NCBI GenBank assembly: GCA_022402465.1
Contig: JAKRSH010000024.1
Location: 1 to 64,000 of the forward strand
DNA from: Leptospiraceae bacterium
GTDB taxonomy: Bacteria > Spirochaetota > Leptospiria > Leptospirales > Leptospiraceae
Direction of reading: 5' to 3'
Length of the DNA: 64,000 nt
Shown here: in pieces, positions 1 through 8,744 of the stretch
How positions within the stretch are numbered: position 1 is the stretch's first letter
Layout: every line of letters starts with the position of its first letter
Notes under the pieces: generated by a model
The model's database searches: none
What the model was told of the DNA's origin: nothing
What the model saw: only the letters and a program-made list of their open reading frames with translations
Program-made: the position numbers and the translations under genes

Positions 1-264
1 TAATGGGAGAGTTTTTGAAGTTCCAATTTTGCGAAAGATTTTGGACGTTATCTAAAAATATAAAACTGTAGATTGTCAAATCAAGTATTTATTTCTCATT
101 TGCTGATGTGAATTTTTTTAAAAAACCAAATCATTTAAAATCATAAAATTTACTGCACAAACTTAAATGTGCAAAGTGGACAGGAAGCTTAAAGTCGAAT
201 TCTTATAAAAAGAATTGATTCTTAGTTGAGTCTTATAATTGATATGGAAATAAAAGCTTGGAAT
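1..264. other. AT-rich intergenic stretch with no gene
   Basis: No convincing open reading frame or RNA gene is visible here. The only structure seen is an AT-rich inverted repeat at 198-216 (AATTCTT, five-base loop, AAGAATT). It lies downstream of the minus-strand tRNA-Phe and could help end its transcript, but the stem has a single G/C pair per arm and is weak. Confidence 0.5.
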
Positions 265-337
<73 letters not shown>

Positions 338-585
338 GCTTCCAAAGTCAGTATTTTTTGAGAAGGGCATTTGTCAAATACCAAAAGGAAACTTGAATCA
401 GAAATCTTTGCAACCTGAACTATAACTCTTTCTACAGATGATCTCTCTTGATAGGCAAGTAAGCTTTTTTTCTAAATTTATGGGAGAGATGCTGAAAGCC
501 TTCCGTAGACCAAGCTTGATCTATCTTCGAAACAAGCTAAAAGCTTAATCTTAAGGCTAGTCTTAGAATGAGAAGGAGGTAGATT

Positions 586-1617
586 TTATTTTTTGTCAAT
601 GGATTTGTTTTTCTCCAAATATTCTAAGGCATGCAGTAAAAATTTTATATTAGGCAGAGATGTATTTGAACTCTGGGCGCGCTTCAAAACAGAACGGTAG
701 ATGGCGTCCAGTTCCATTGCTCGTCCATTCTCATAATCCAATTTCATAGAAGTGGGATAGGGCTTCATGGAAAAGGTTCTTTTTACACGATCTTCTAGAA
801 AACTTGTTGGAATCAACCTGCCTTCCGCTTTTGCAGCTAGCTGAACTTCTGCCATAAGATCCCGAACAAGAGTAAGGGAGTCTTGATTCTGGACGATCTG
901 ATCTGTTTCTGCATTCAGAAGTACAGAAAGTCCATTGAAAGGAATATTCCAAAATAGCTTCTTCCACCTTGCAAGAATTAAATCATCTTCTAAGTTAACA
1001 GGAATGCCAGCTTTCTGAAAAAGATTCCCCAGATCTTTCAACTCCGATCCAATACCACAAGCAGTTTGATCCGGTTGCGATTCTGCTAATGTCAATTCTC
1101 CATAGTCAATGTGTTGGATACAATGGGGGGATTTTTTGACGGAACAAAGAAAAGCAAGGCCTGCAAAAACCTTTGCAAAAGGAAGCAATTCGTGGATAAA
1201 AAGTTCCTGGCCTATCCCATTTTGGATGAGTACGATTTGTAACTTTTTCTGATGAGAGATATCTTGGAAGGCTTGCAGTAAATATGCCAGTTGCTTGTTC
1301 TCTGTGGATTTAAGGCAAATCAAGATTGTATCCACATCGGAACCAAAATCTTTACTATCATTTACGAAGTATGCTTGGTAAGAATTTTTATAATTCGGAT
1401 TCGAGATTTTGTCCTGGTTGACTCTTCCCTTTGACAAAGGCAATACACCAAAGTCACCCCAAATGGATTCAATCTTTAATCCTTGCTTACTGATTTTTTC
1501 AAAATCTGAATGAATGAGAAAGCTTACTTCACATCCAGATTTAGCTAAAAGAGAGCCATAGAATCCTCCTACGGCTCCAGATCCTATAACGGCAATTTTG
1601 CGAAAGCTAGAATCCAA
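586..1617 (-). CDS. panE: 2-dehydropantoate 2-reductase (ketopantoate reductase family)
   Basis: This is an NADPH-dependent ketopantoate reductase of the ApbA/PanE family, which makes pantoate for pantothenate and coenzyme A. The 343-residue protein has the dinucleotide-binding motif GSGAVG at residues 12-17, LKSTEN near 102 and QNG near 132. The C-terminal helical domain carries the family's WKKLFWN (218-224) and the SM...D...NGR..E stretch (290-303). The start is TTG at 1617: only seven codons lie before the nucleotide-binding strand and no ATG is available there. It follows the radical SAM gene by six bases, so the two are probably co-transcribed and perhaps translationally coupled. The family also contains reductases of other 2-oxo acids, so the substrate is inferred. 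Confidence 0.85.
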   Translation of the reverse strand: MDSSFRKIAVIGSGAVGGFYGSLLAKSGCEVSFLIHSDFEKISKQGLKIESIWGDFGVLPLSKGRVNQDKISNPNYKNSYQAYFVNDSKDFGSDVDTILICLKSTENKQLAYLLQAFQDISHQKKLQIVLIQNGIGQELFIHELLPFAKVFAGLAFLCSVKKSPHCIQHIDYGELTLAESQPDQTACGIGSELKDLGNLFQKAGIPVNLEDDLILARWKKLFWNIPFNGLSVLLNAETDQIVQNQDSLTLVRDLMAEVQLAAKAEGRLIPTSFLEDRVKRTFSMKPYPTSMKLDYENGRAMELDAIYRSVLKRAQSSNTSLPNIKFLLHALEYLEKNKSIDKK

Positions 1618-1623
1618 GCTTGA

Positions 1624-2946
1624 TTATGCGCGTCCCTTGTATCCAATAACATCCATAAATGCGGAGACACTAAAAACAGCCTTACCTGGACCAGGTTCTC
1701 CGTATCCAGGAGGAGTGGGCAGATTGTATTTTTCGAAAATACTTTTCCAGGATGTGAGTAGTTCACAGAAATACTCGAGAGGTGGACCAGCCTGAGTTCC
1801 TAGAGTCGTATAAGGTTCTGGGCACCAAGCGGTGAACCTTGGAACAATTCCCTTAGACATAAAGAAATCCAAACCTTCGCTTGTTGAATGTATTGCCTCA
1901 GCTACAGTTTTAAATCCCCACGGTTCCGATAGTTCTACACCACCTACAAAGTTAGGAATAACATTTTCTGGGCCAAAGACTTCAGCAGAATCAACCACCC
2001 TTCGTATCCAAGTATCATAACCTATCCATGCTTCTTTTCCTGGGCAGATTTTTTTGAAGAGTTCTCTATCCCAAACTTCATAATTGGGATGGTAGATTTG
2101 AATTCCTGCATCTTTAAATTTTTGGCAATCCTCTTTTTCAAATGCTTGGGCAACTAATTTACCCATCCAACGTTTTGGAAATTTTTCTTCTATAGCCTGG
2201 GGATATTGCAAATAAAAATCAACTTCAGATTTTTTCTTAAGATTTGTAAGCACCGAACCACCAGTAATGGTGTAAACTTTTGCAATCTCATCCTCTGCAT
2301 CTATCCAAGACAAGACTTCTAGAATATCATCAGTATCCTTAACTCCAGTGTAAGGACGACCGGCTCCTTTTTGTTGGCGGTAGTTGTGATTGATATCGCA
2401 ATAAGCGCATTCTTCTTCTTTTCCAAAATATTGGCAGTTGCGAAACACAGTGAGATAGATTAAATATCCCCATTCGATAACGGGTGCTATCTCTCCAGGT
2501 AATTTTCCATTTTTTGTAGTATGCCTATACCAGGCAGGTTTGGGTGGGTAGGCTGCAACACCCATAGAAATATCTTGTAAAAAGAGAGTTGGAATTCCCT
2601 CTACAGATCTCATCTGATAAGGTGAGTTGGGGTTGTTTCGAGTGGAAATTACCGTAGGTTTGAGGTCAAAATGTCCACCTTGTATACGAATTTCTTCGGG
2701 AGCCTTGGTATCAGCACCTCCGCCTAGTTCAGAAAGAGGAGTATGGTCAAATGAAAAGATAAAATAATCCTTAGCCTTGTAATCTCCCTGATTGAGGAAG
2801 GATTCAGGAAGAAAATGAATTCCTTGTCTTAAAATGTCCTGCTTTACGATAGCTTCTATGGGAATGGATTTGTATTTCCTTTCCATCTCTTCCAAAAGAG
2901 CGAGATTGGAAACTTGACGAATTTGTGTGCTTTCTATTTTAGCCAT
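1624..2946 (-). CDS. Radical SAM domain protein of unassigned function
   Basis: This 440-residue protein carries a cysteine cluster C171-x8-C180-x2-C183 inside the strand-loop expected for the [4Fe-4S]-SAM site. The spacing is CX8CX2C rather than the common CX3CX2C. Just after it come glycine-rich (TGGSVL) and acidic segments typical of a radical SAM barrel. The N-terminal 160 residues do not match a domain I recognise. There is no signal peptide or membrane segment. The ATG at 2946 is preceded by AGGAAAG at good spacing. It leads a two-gene transcript with panE, but nothing ties it to pantothenate chemistry. The radical SAM assignment rests on the cluster and overall layout; the substrate is unknown. 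Confidence 0.75.
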   Translation of the reverse strand: MAKIESTQIRQVSNLALLEEMERKYKSIPIEAIVKQDILRQGIHFLPESFLNQGDYKAKDYFIFSFDHTPLSELGGGADTKAPEEIRIQGGHFDLKPTVISTRNNPNSPYQMRSVEGIPTLFLQDISMGVAAYPPKPAWYRHTTKNGKLPGEIAPVIEWGYLIYLTVFRNCQYFGKEEECAYCDINHNYRQQKGAGRPYTGVKDTDDILEVLSWIDAEDEIAKVYTITGGSVLTNLKKKSEVDFYLQYPQAIEEKFPKRWMGKLVAQAFEKEDCQKFKDAGIQIYHPNYEVWDRELFKKICPGKEAWIGYDTWIRRVVDSAEVFGPENVIPNFVGGVELSEPWGFKTVAEAIHSTSEGLDFFMSKGIVPRFTAWCPEPYTTLGTQAGPPLEYFCELLTSWKSIFEKYNLPTPPGYGEPGPGKAVFSVSAFMDVIGYKGRA

Positions 2947-3130
2947 ACTTTCCTATTAGACCAATCTATATTTTAAGATTCATTGGAATTCTTTCCACCG
3001 GGTGTTGAACTTAGTGTTTTTTACAATCTATTCCTATGCAAAATTTCTCTTTTGGATTGGGAATAAAAAATCTCTCTAGAGGAATGATTTTAAATTTTTT
3101 ATCTTGATTTGTAGTTAAAAACTGCTTGAA

Positions 3131-3157
3131 TTGAACAAAACTTGATATTTTTATAAT
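3131..3157 (+). promoter_or_regulatory. Possible sigma-70 promoter for the FecR lipoprotein
   Basis: TTGAAC at 3131-3136 and TATAAT at 3152-3157 are separated by 15 bases, slightly short of the 17-base ideal. They lie about 80 bases ahead of the lipoprotein start. The whole stretch is AT-rich, so chance matches are likely and the call is weak. Confidence 0.3.
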
Positions 3158-3239
3158 TTCTTGTTTTTTTTGAAAAAATCTCCAATCTAGGTGTTATTTT
3201 GAATATGCCATCATAGATGGAAAAGGTAGGTAAGCAGGT

Positions 3240-4418
3240 ATGAAACAATTTTCATGGAAAGTATTATTCCCCATTTTGATTCTTTCTCTAGCTTTCGGTC
3301 TTTGCAAGAAGCCCGATTCTGAGTTAGGAAGCGGAGACAAGAAAGACAGTAGCTTAAGTGCTGTGGTTGTATTCAGTGTTGGAGAATCTAAAATTTCCCA
3401 CTTTGATGGAACCGAAGAAAAAGCACAACTTGGCTCAACTGTTAAGACTGGTGACACGATCAACACTGGCGATAAGGGCAAAGTTGATTTACAATTCACC
3501 AATGGATCATCCATTCGGGTATCTCCTTCAACGATTTTAGATTTTGCTAAATTAGCTATGAATACAGATGGTGCTGTGGATACTCAAGTATCTTTAGTTT
3601 CAGGGAAAGTTTTTGCAAATGTAAACAAGGCTAAGAAAGAAGATAATTTTTCTGTAATCACACCGACTGCAATTGCGGGTGTTCGTGGAACTTCTTTCAT
3701 TGTTGAAAACGATGCTAAGACAAATAAAGCAAAAGTAAGAGTTGTTGATGGTGCTGTTGCTATGGCTCCAAGAATTCCTGCTCTTGAAAATTTATCAGAC
3801 AAAGAAATAGAAGAAAATGCTGAATTCCAAAAATTGAGAAACTCAGTGATTGCTGCTGAAGTTATTTTGGAAAAAGGTCAAGAAACAAGTATTACTTCCA
3901 AGAATGATAAATTAGAAAGCAATATTGAAACTCTGGATCTTAAGAAAGCAACACAGACAGTTGAATCTGAAAAACTTATAGTCAAAACTGCTAAAGTAAC
4001 TAAATCAGAAGAGCAAGAGTTGAGCACTATCGTTAAGGTAGATGAGAAAACAGCTGCTGAATTAGTAGAGCTTAACCAATCTGGTTCAAAAGAAGATAAC
4101 GCTGCAAAAGTAGCTGAAATTGAGAAAAAAAGAAAAGCAATAGAAGAAGAATTAGCAAGTAAGCAAGAAGCTCAAAAGAAAAAATTTGAATCTTCTTTAG
4201 CTGAAAAACCTAAAGAACTTAACAACAAAAAAGATATCGTATCTTACTATGAAAGAATTGAAAAAATCGTTCTTACTAGTGGTAAATATGAAATTGGTGC
4301 AATTATCAACCAAGAAAATAATATGATGATTGTTCATACTGAACAAGGCATTAAGAAAATTAACTTGGATGATGTAGAAGAAGTAGTTTACGACTACCAA
4401 ACTAAAGTTAAATTCTAA
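3240..4418 (+). CDS. FecR-domain lipoprotein, LipL45-like
   Basis: A 392-residue exported lipoprotein. The N-terminus has a basic start, a hydrophobic core and a loose spirochaetal lipobox ending in FGLC, making Cys22 the likely lipidated residue. Residues about 45-155 form a FecR domain: a G-E-V-x-V type opening, TGDTINTGDKG, FTNGSSIRVSPST and a strongly conserved AIAGVRGTSF. Residues about 240-340 are highly charged and probably helical. The C-terminal 50 residues form a small beta-rich tail. FecR-domain lipoproteins of this size are known in Leptospira (LipL45/Qlp42 group), and I infer that relationship from domain order and length. The gene stands alone, has AGGTAGG upstream, and is closed by a strong terminator. 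Its role in the envelope is unknown. Confidence 0.82.
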   Translation: MKQFSWKVLFPILILSLAFGLCKKPDSELGSGDKKDSSLSAVVVFSVGESKISHFDGTEEKAQLGSTVKTGDTINTGDKGKVDLQFTNGSSIRVSPSTILDFAKLAMNTDGAVDTQVSLVSGKVFANVNKAKKEDNFSVITPTAIAGVRGTSFIVENDAKTNKAKVRVVDGAVAMAPRIPALENLSDKEIEENAEFQKLRNSVIAAEVILEKGQETSITSKNDKLESNIETLDLKKATQTVESEKLIVKTAKVTKSEEQELSTIVKVDEKTAAELVELNQSGSKEDNAAKVAEIEKKRKAIEEELASKQEAQKKKFESSLAEKPKELNNKKDIVSYYERIEKIVLTSGKYEIGAIINQENNMMIVHTEQGIKKINLDDVEEVVYDYQTKVKF

Positions 4419-4442
4419 AATAAAATAAGCTAACAAATTCAT

Positions 4443-4482
4443 CCTGCTCACTCTAGCCCTTCAGTGGGCTAGTTTTAGCAGG
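4443..4482 (+). terminator. Two-tier hairpin terminator after the FecR lipoprotein
   Basis: An inner 7-bp stem (CTAGCCC / GGGCTAG, six-base loop) is followed by TTTT. An outer 6-bp stem (CCTGCT / AGCAGG) encloses it. It sits 25 bases after the lipoprotein stop codon with no other gene until 4607. Confidence 0.8.
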
Positions 4483-4606
4483 AATAAACTATCACCTCAA
4501 TCTCTTAATCCTTCCCAACTTATCTGCAAATCAATAGTGGGTCATTATACACCCATATACATAATATTCCGCAAAAAAATATAATACTTTATGAGTTTGG
4601 ATGGTA

Positions 4607-4975
4607 TCAATCCGCATTCTGAGAGCTAAAATACGTATTCCAAACTAATTTCAAAGCTTGAATAACAGGTGTAATATCTAGCACAGCTATTTTTTCTTGG
4701 GTTCCCATAAGCACTCTATTTTTGCCATAGATTCTTGGATCCCCCCATTCAACTTTAACATTGGGTATGCGGTCAAGGGAACGAAAAACAATTTCCTTAG
4801 CTGTGTACTCGCCTATTTCTTCTTGTAGCTCTGAGAGTTCTGCCATAATGGAATGAAAGAAAATCTTAGTGATTTCTTTATTAGGCAAGATGCCTAAAGA
4901 TTCCTCAAGTAAGGCTGTGTTTAGATTGTTCATCTGCATGGTAGGAACTTCTAACGAGTGGACTTGAAGCGACAT
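4607..4975 (-). CDS. Small protein of unknown function overlapping the end of lipA
   Basis: A 122-residue soluble protein with no signal peptide, membrane segment or motif I recognise. Its central part is acidic and helical (around MAELSELQEEIGEYTAKEI). The C-terminal part is mixed beta/alpha. The start at 4975 has AGGA seven bases upstream and therefore overlaps the last 71 bases of lipA in another frame. ATG codons at 4939 and 4933 would shorten the overlap but have no ribosome site. Position and strand suggest co-transcription with lipA. The codon usage and composition look like neighbouring genes, so it is probably real, but the function cannot be read from the sequence. Confidence 0.6.
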   Translation of the reverse strand: MSLQVHSLEVPTMQMNNLNTALLEESLGILPNKEITKIFFHSIMAELSELQEEIGEYTAKEIVFRSLDRIPNVKVEWGDPRIYGKNRVLMGTQEKIAVLDITPVIQALKLVWNTYFSSQNAD

Positions 4976-5810
4976 TGGTAAATCCTATCTCTCGTGCAAT
5001 CTTGCCTAATCGTACAAATTGTTCAGGCTTTACATATTCGACAATTGGAAGATGAGTAGGTGTAGGTTGCAAATACTGACCTATAGTAATCATTCTTACT
5101 CCAACATGATAAAGATCCTTGAGTGCTTGAATGACTTGTTCTTCTGTTTCTCCCATACCAAGTATGATTCCACTTTTAGTGGGAAATCCATGCTCGGAAG
5201 CATCTTTCAAGACGATAAGTGAGGTTTCATAATTTTTGGATGGAGCAACTTTTGCAAATAAGTCACGAACAGTTTCAATATTATGATTGAAAAGATCTGG
5301 TTTTGCTGCATAAATTCGATCTAAAGATTCTCTTTTTGCTTTGAAGTCGGGGACCAGAACTTCAATCTTACAGTTAGGGAGTCTTTTTTTTATTTCGTAA
5401 ATGGTTTCTGCAAAATGCGCAGAACCACCGTCTGCAAGATCATCTCGGTTGACAGACGTGAGAACCACATAATTTAAATTCAATTCAAGAGCAGATTCTG
5501 CCACTTGTATGGGTTCCATAGAGTCAAGACTGGAAGGTTTTCCAAAGGCTACATCGCAGTACTTACACCTTCTAGTGCAGACATCCCCAGCTATCATATA
5601 GGTTGCTGTCTTACGAGACCAACAATGGTTGAGATTGGGACAAGATGCTGATTCACAAACTGTATGTATGGTTGATTTAGAAACTGTCTTTCGGACAATT
5701 CCCACAGCATCGTCTTCAACTGGAAATCGTAGACGAACTTTCATCCATTCAGGTCTTTCTGGAATTGTTGATCTTTCCTTGGTTCTTGGCTTCTTTTTAA
5801 GAGGATTCAT
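4905..5810 (-). CDS. lipA: Lipoyl synthase
   Basis: LipA is the radical SAM enzyme that inserts two sulfur atoms into octanoyl groups on lipoyl domains of 2-oxoacid dehydrogenases and the glycine cleavage H protein. The 301-residue protein shows both iron-sulfur signatures: the auxiliary cluster cysteines C52, C57 and C63, and the radical SAM C78-x3-C82-x2-C85. The C-terminal RSSYHAD supplies the conserved RSSY serine ligand. Length is normal for the family. It is divergent from the pseudouridine synthase gene, with about 50 bases between them, and overlaps a small unknown gene downstream. No octanoyl transferase (lipB) is seen in the window. Confidence 0.96.
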   Translation of the reverse strand: MNPLKKKPRTKERSTIPERPEWMKVRLRFPVEDDAVGIVRKTVSKSTIHTVCESASCPNLNHCWSRKTATYMIAGDVCTRRCKYCDVAFGKPSSLDSMEPIQVAESALELNLNYVVLTSVNRDDLADGGSAHFAETIYEIKKRLPNCKIEVLVPDFKAKRESLDRIYAAKPDLFNHNIETVRDLFAKVAPSKNYETSLIVLKDASEHGFPTKSGIILGMGETEEQVIQALKDLYHVGVRMITIGQYLQPTPTHLPIVEYVKPEQFVRLGKIAREIGFTNVASSPLVRSSYHADEQSKHSLT

Positions 5811-5860
5811 GCCTATTCTTTAGACTTTCCTTGGAACTCGTATTTTGTAAAATGGAATTT

Positions 5861-6592
5861 ATGAGGATCAATCGTTTCTTGGCAGAAGCAGGAGTAGCAA
5901 GTAGGCGCAAGGCTGAGAATTGGATACGAGAAGGTCGTGTCCAAGTGAATGGTATTTTCATTCAGGATCTTACAATACAAATTGAGCCGGGAAAGGATGA
6001 GGTTTTGGTTGATGGTGAAAAGGTTGATATCAGTCCTGAATCTCATCCTGATCAACTGATTGCACTCAACAAACCTCCCGGATATCTAACATCCCACAAA
6101 GACTACCATCATAGCCAAACCATCTTTGATCTTCTTCCCCAAGAATTTGAAAAATTTCGGTTTTCTGGAAGATTGGATTTGGAATCTCGAGGTCTATTGC
6201 TTCTTTCGCCAAATGGTGATTTGATCCAAAAATTAACTCACCCTAGCTTAAGCCCAGATAAGGAGTATGAAGTGATTCTACAAGAGTCTATTGATGCGAA
6301 AAGTATTTATAAAGAATTTATTGTTGGAATGAGAGATAAGGGAGAAACTCTTCGTGCATTAAGTTTGTCACCTAAATCTGGTAATACGAAAAAATTTATA
6401 GTAACCTTAAAAGAAGGTCGCAAGCGACAACTTCGTAGAATGTTTCAAAAAGTTGGTGCTAGAGTAATTGATTTGAATCGCACTAGAATAGGAAATCTTC
6501 AATTATCAAATATAAATCTAGAAATGGGCAAGTGGAAATGGATTTCCATAGCGTCTGTAATGAACGAGGAAGGCTGGAAAGATGAAAGATAA
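5861..6592 (+). CDS. 16S/23S rRNA pseudouridine synthase, RsuA/RluB family
   Basis: This enzyme isomerises a specific uridine to pseudouridine in ribosomal RNA. The N-terminus is an S4 RNA-binding domain (RINRFLAEAGVASRRKAE). The catalytic domain carries the GRLDLESRGLLLL motif whose aspartate (residue 106 from this start) is the nucleophile, and a C-terminal GRKRQLRRMF segment. The start at 5861 places the S4 domain at the very N-terminus as in relatives. ATG at 5852 is also possible; neither has a good ribosome site. RsuA, RluB, RluE and RluF cannot be separated from sequence alone, so the target uridine is left open. It overlaps the next gene by 11 bases. Confidence 0.85.
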   Translation: MRINRFLAEAGVASRRKAENWIREGRVQVNGIFIQDLTIQIEPGKDEVLVDGEKVDISPESHPDQLIALNKPPGYLTSHKDYHHSQTIFDLLPQEFEKFRFSGRLDLESRGLLLLSPNGDLIQKLTHPSLSPDKEYEVILQESIDAKSIYKEFIVGMRDKGETLRALSLSPKSGNTKKFIVTLKEGRKRQLRRMFQKVGARVIDLNRTRIGNLQLSNINLEMGKWKWISIASVMNEEGWKDER

Positions 6593-7619
6593 GAAATTTT
6601 TACTTGCACCGATTGTATTTTTATTAATTTTATTTTTGGTAGATAAGATATTTCTTTTAGAATATTTTCAGACAAAATTCATCCAACCTGGAAATGCCAT
6701 CTTCTACCACCATCGCAAAGTGCTCATGAAGCGTATGTTAGAGAACCCCATCCTTAAAGATCGCTCAAAGAAAATTGCAGTAGCTTTAGGAGATTCTAGA
6801 GCTTATCCATTTTCAGAACCTGGACTTCCTAATTCTGAAAAAGAGAAATGGCTTATATATAATTTTGCCGCTCCCCAAGCTGTTCCTATGTATGCTTTTA
6901 TGCAATACGAGAAAATGGTTCAAGCTGGATTTGTTCCTGACATGGTTTATTTTTCAGTGAGTCCTGAAGCCTTTGATGATTCTAAAGGTATGATCTACGA
7001 TCCATTCATGCGATTGGGAATGGATGATGAATTTTATCAAAAATACAAAGATTTGATTCCTTGGGAAGATAAATATAAATATTGGCTAGGAAAGGCTTTT
7101 GTCTTTAAATCAATGCAAATCGAATTTAAAACATTTATTGATAGACTCAAATCCAAAAGAATGCGAGAATATGATCCTGACTTTAACGAAGATATGATGG
7201 TTCTAAATATTGGAAAAGGAGAATATTTGGGATATGCAACGCTTTCCAATAATGAAAAAAAATTAAAAAAAGATGCTGCAAGAATTAAAGGAATCTATCT
7301 CTCCAAATTTCACTTATCTAATACTCAATTTATTTTTGTTGAAAAACTTTTAAAGTTAGCAGAAGCAAAAGGGACTAAGGTATATTTAGTTTGGCCAAGA
7401 GTATATGATGATTACAGAAATGCATACTATGAGCTGGAAATTGATAAGACTTGGTGGATAAAAATTCAACAACTAGCTAAGGAGAACCAAGCTATTGCTA
7501 TTGATTTTAATGTGGAATCAAGTTGCAATTTCTTCAATGATGCAAGCCACCAATCAGTTCAGTGCTTCCTAGAAGAAATGCAAATTATTTTGAAGAGATT
7601 CAATTCGTCTTCTTTTTGA
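6582..7619 (+). CDS. DUF1574-type membrane-anchored SGNH-like protein
   Basis: A 345-residue protein with one N-terminal membrane anchor (about residues 6-24) and the rest probably outside the membrane. Two motifs point to an SGNH hydrolase/acyltransferase fold: GDSR at residues 70-73, supplying the serine, and D320-A-S-H323 near the C-terminus, supplying the Asp-His pair. It resembles the DUF1574 family common in Leptospira. It overlaps the pseudouridine synthase gene by 11 bases and is convergent with a second DUF1574-type gene. An MBOAT acyltransferase follows on the other side. By analogy with AlgJ/AlgX partners of MBOAT proteins, I infer transfer or removal of acyl groups on a surface glycan. 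The substrate is unknown. Confidence 0.7.
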   Translation: MKDKKFLLAPIVFLLILFLVDKIFLLEYFQTKFIQPGNAIFYHHRKVLMKRMLENPILKDRSKKIAVALGDSRAYPFSEPGLPNSEKEKWLIYNFAAPQAVPMYAFMQYEKMVQAGFVPDMVYFSVSPEAFDDSKGMIYDPFMRLGMDDEFYQKYKDLIPWEDKYKYWLGKAFVFKSMQIEFKTFIDRLKSKRMREYDPDFNEDMMVLNIGKGEYLGYATLSNNEKKLKKDAARIKGIYLSKFHLSNTQFIFVEKLLKLAEAKGTKVYLVWPRVYDDYRNAYYELEIDKTWWIKIQQLAKENQAIAIDFNVESSCNFFNDASHQSVQCFLEEMQIILKRFNSSSF

Positions 7620-7645
7620 TTTACCTTTTCTGAATTTCGATGAGA

Positions 7646-8740
7646 TCAATGTACAGCACTTAAAACTTTATTTAAAATTTCAGGTGCACAACGTCCAGAA
7701 TGGTGACTCGCATCTGTAAAATAATCACAATTCATTTTGGTTAGTTGAAGATTGATATAAGGGTAGCCAGCATTTCTAATCTTAGTTTCAATAATTTCGT
7801 CAATTTTTCCAAGCCCAGAATCTAATTGCATAGTGTAGTAATAATTGTGAACTTTGGGTCTCCAGAATATTACATTAAGATTAGACTCATGGATTTCTTT
7901 TAAAAGTAAATCCAATAAGGCAAGTTCCGATTTTGATATGCTATAATCTCTCAAAATATTATCTTGCTTTAGAAAATTAGAATAATCCAATATCCTCTCC
8001 TGGTATTTTTCTGGAGGAAAATTATCTGATCGGTAATCTTCATAAGATGTTGGTAAAGGAGTAGTCGAAGGGAAAAATTCATAAGCTGCTATAACATTAT
8101 TATTCGTAAGGTAGTCTTTGTTTGTGAAAAAATTTGATATAGCTTTCTCAGGTTTAAACTTATAATAGGATGAGGGAAAAATTGCACTCGTTAATACTTG
8201 TTTAAACCAGGATTTCTCTGCTATCGTAACAAGGTTGAGTAACAATTTGTAAGGTATAATATTCGTTGAATATTGAGAACTAACATGGAATGGGCTATTC
8301 AGATTAGTTGTTTCTGGTGATACTTCAATCAATACGATTTCAGGCTTAAAACCAGAGTCTTTAATGTTCTTAAATAAAAAATAATTGTAAAGAAAATCAG
8401 ATGCTTTAACAACTGATCTTGTTTCTACATCATAATGTAAGAGCATTTTCTTTTCATCAAAACTAATGAATTTCGAATCTCTAATAAAATCACTAGAACT
8501 GAATTTCAAAATATCAGATCTTGATGTTCCAAGAATGATAGCTGTTTTTTTATTATATATAGTTTTTTCTTTATCTAGTTTTTTACTTGCATAGATTCTT
8601 CTGACTCCATCCGCTATATTTTCGAGAGGAGAGTTCTCGATACGACCTAATTCATGAATGCCAGGTATAATTGAGATTTTATCAATTAAGAAAATAAATA
8701 AGAACAAACTAATAGGTAAGAAGAATATTTTATATTTCAT
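7646..8740 (-). CDS. Second DUF1574-type membrane-anchored SGNH-like protein
   Basis: A 364-residue relative of the protein at 6582. The start at ATG 8740 places the membrane anchor (about residues 5-22) at the N-terminus; a longer frame reaching 8800 would overlap the MBOAT gene and add a non-membrane leader. Serine motif GTSRS lies at 71-75 and D343-A-S-H346 near the C-terminus. The two DUF1574-type proteins share layout and motifs but little sequence in between, so they are diverged rather than recent copies. It follows the MBOAT gene by four bases on the same strand, strongly suggesting co-expression and a shared task in envelope acylation (inferred). Confidence 0.72.
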   Translation of the reverse strand: MKYKIFFLPISLFLFIFLIDKISIIPGIHELGRIENSPLENIADGVRRIYASKKLDKEKTIYNKKTAIILGTSRSDILKFSSSDFIRDSKFISFDEKKMLLHYDVETRSVVKASDFLYNYFLFKNIKDSGFKPEIVLIEVSPETTNLNSPFHVSSQYSTNIIPYKLLLNLVTIAEKSWFKQVLTSAIFPSSYYKFKPEKAISNFFTNKDYLTNNNVIAAYEFFPSTTPLPTSYEDYRSDNFPPEKYQERILDYSNFLKQDNILRDYSISKSELALLDLLLKEIHESNLNVIFWRPKVHNYYYTMQLDSGLGKIDEIIETKIRNAGYPYINLQLTKMNCDYFTDASHHSGRCAPEILNKVLSAVH

Positions 8741-8744
8741 AGGC

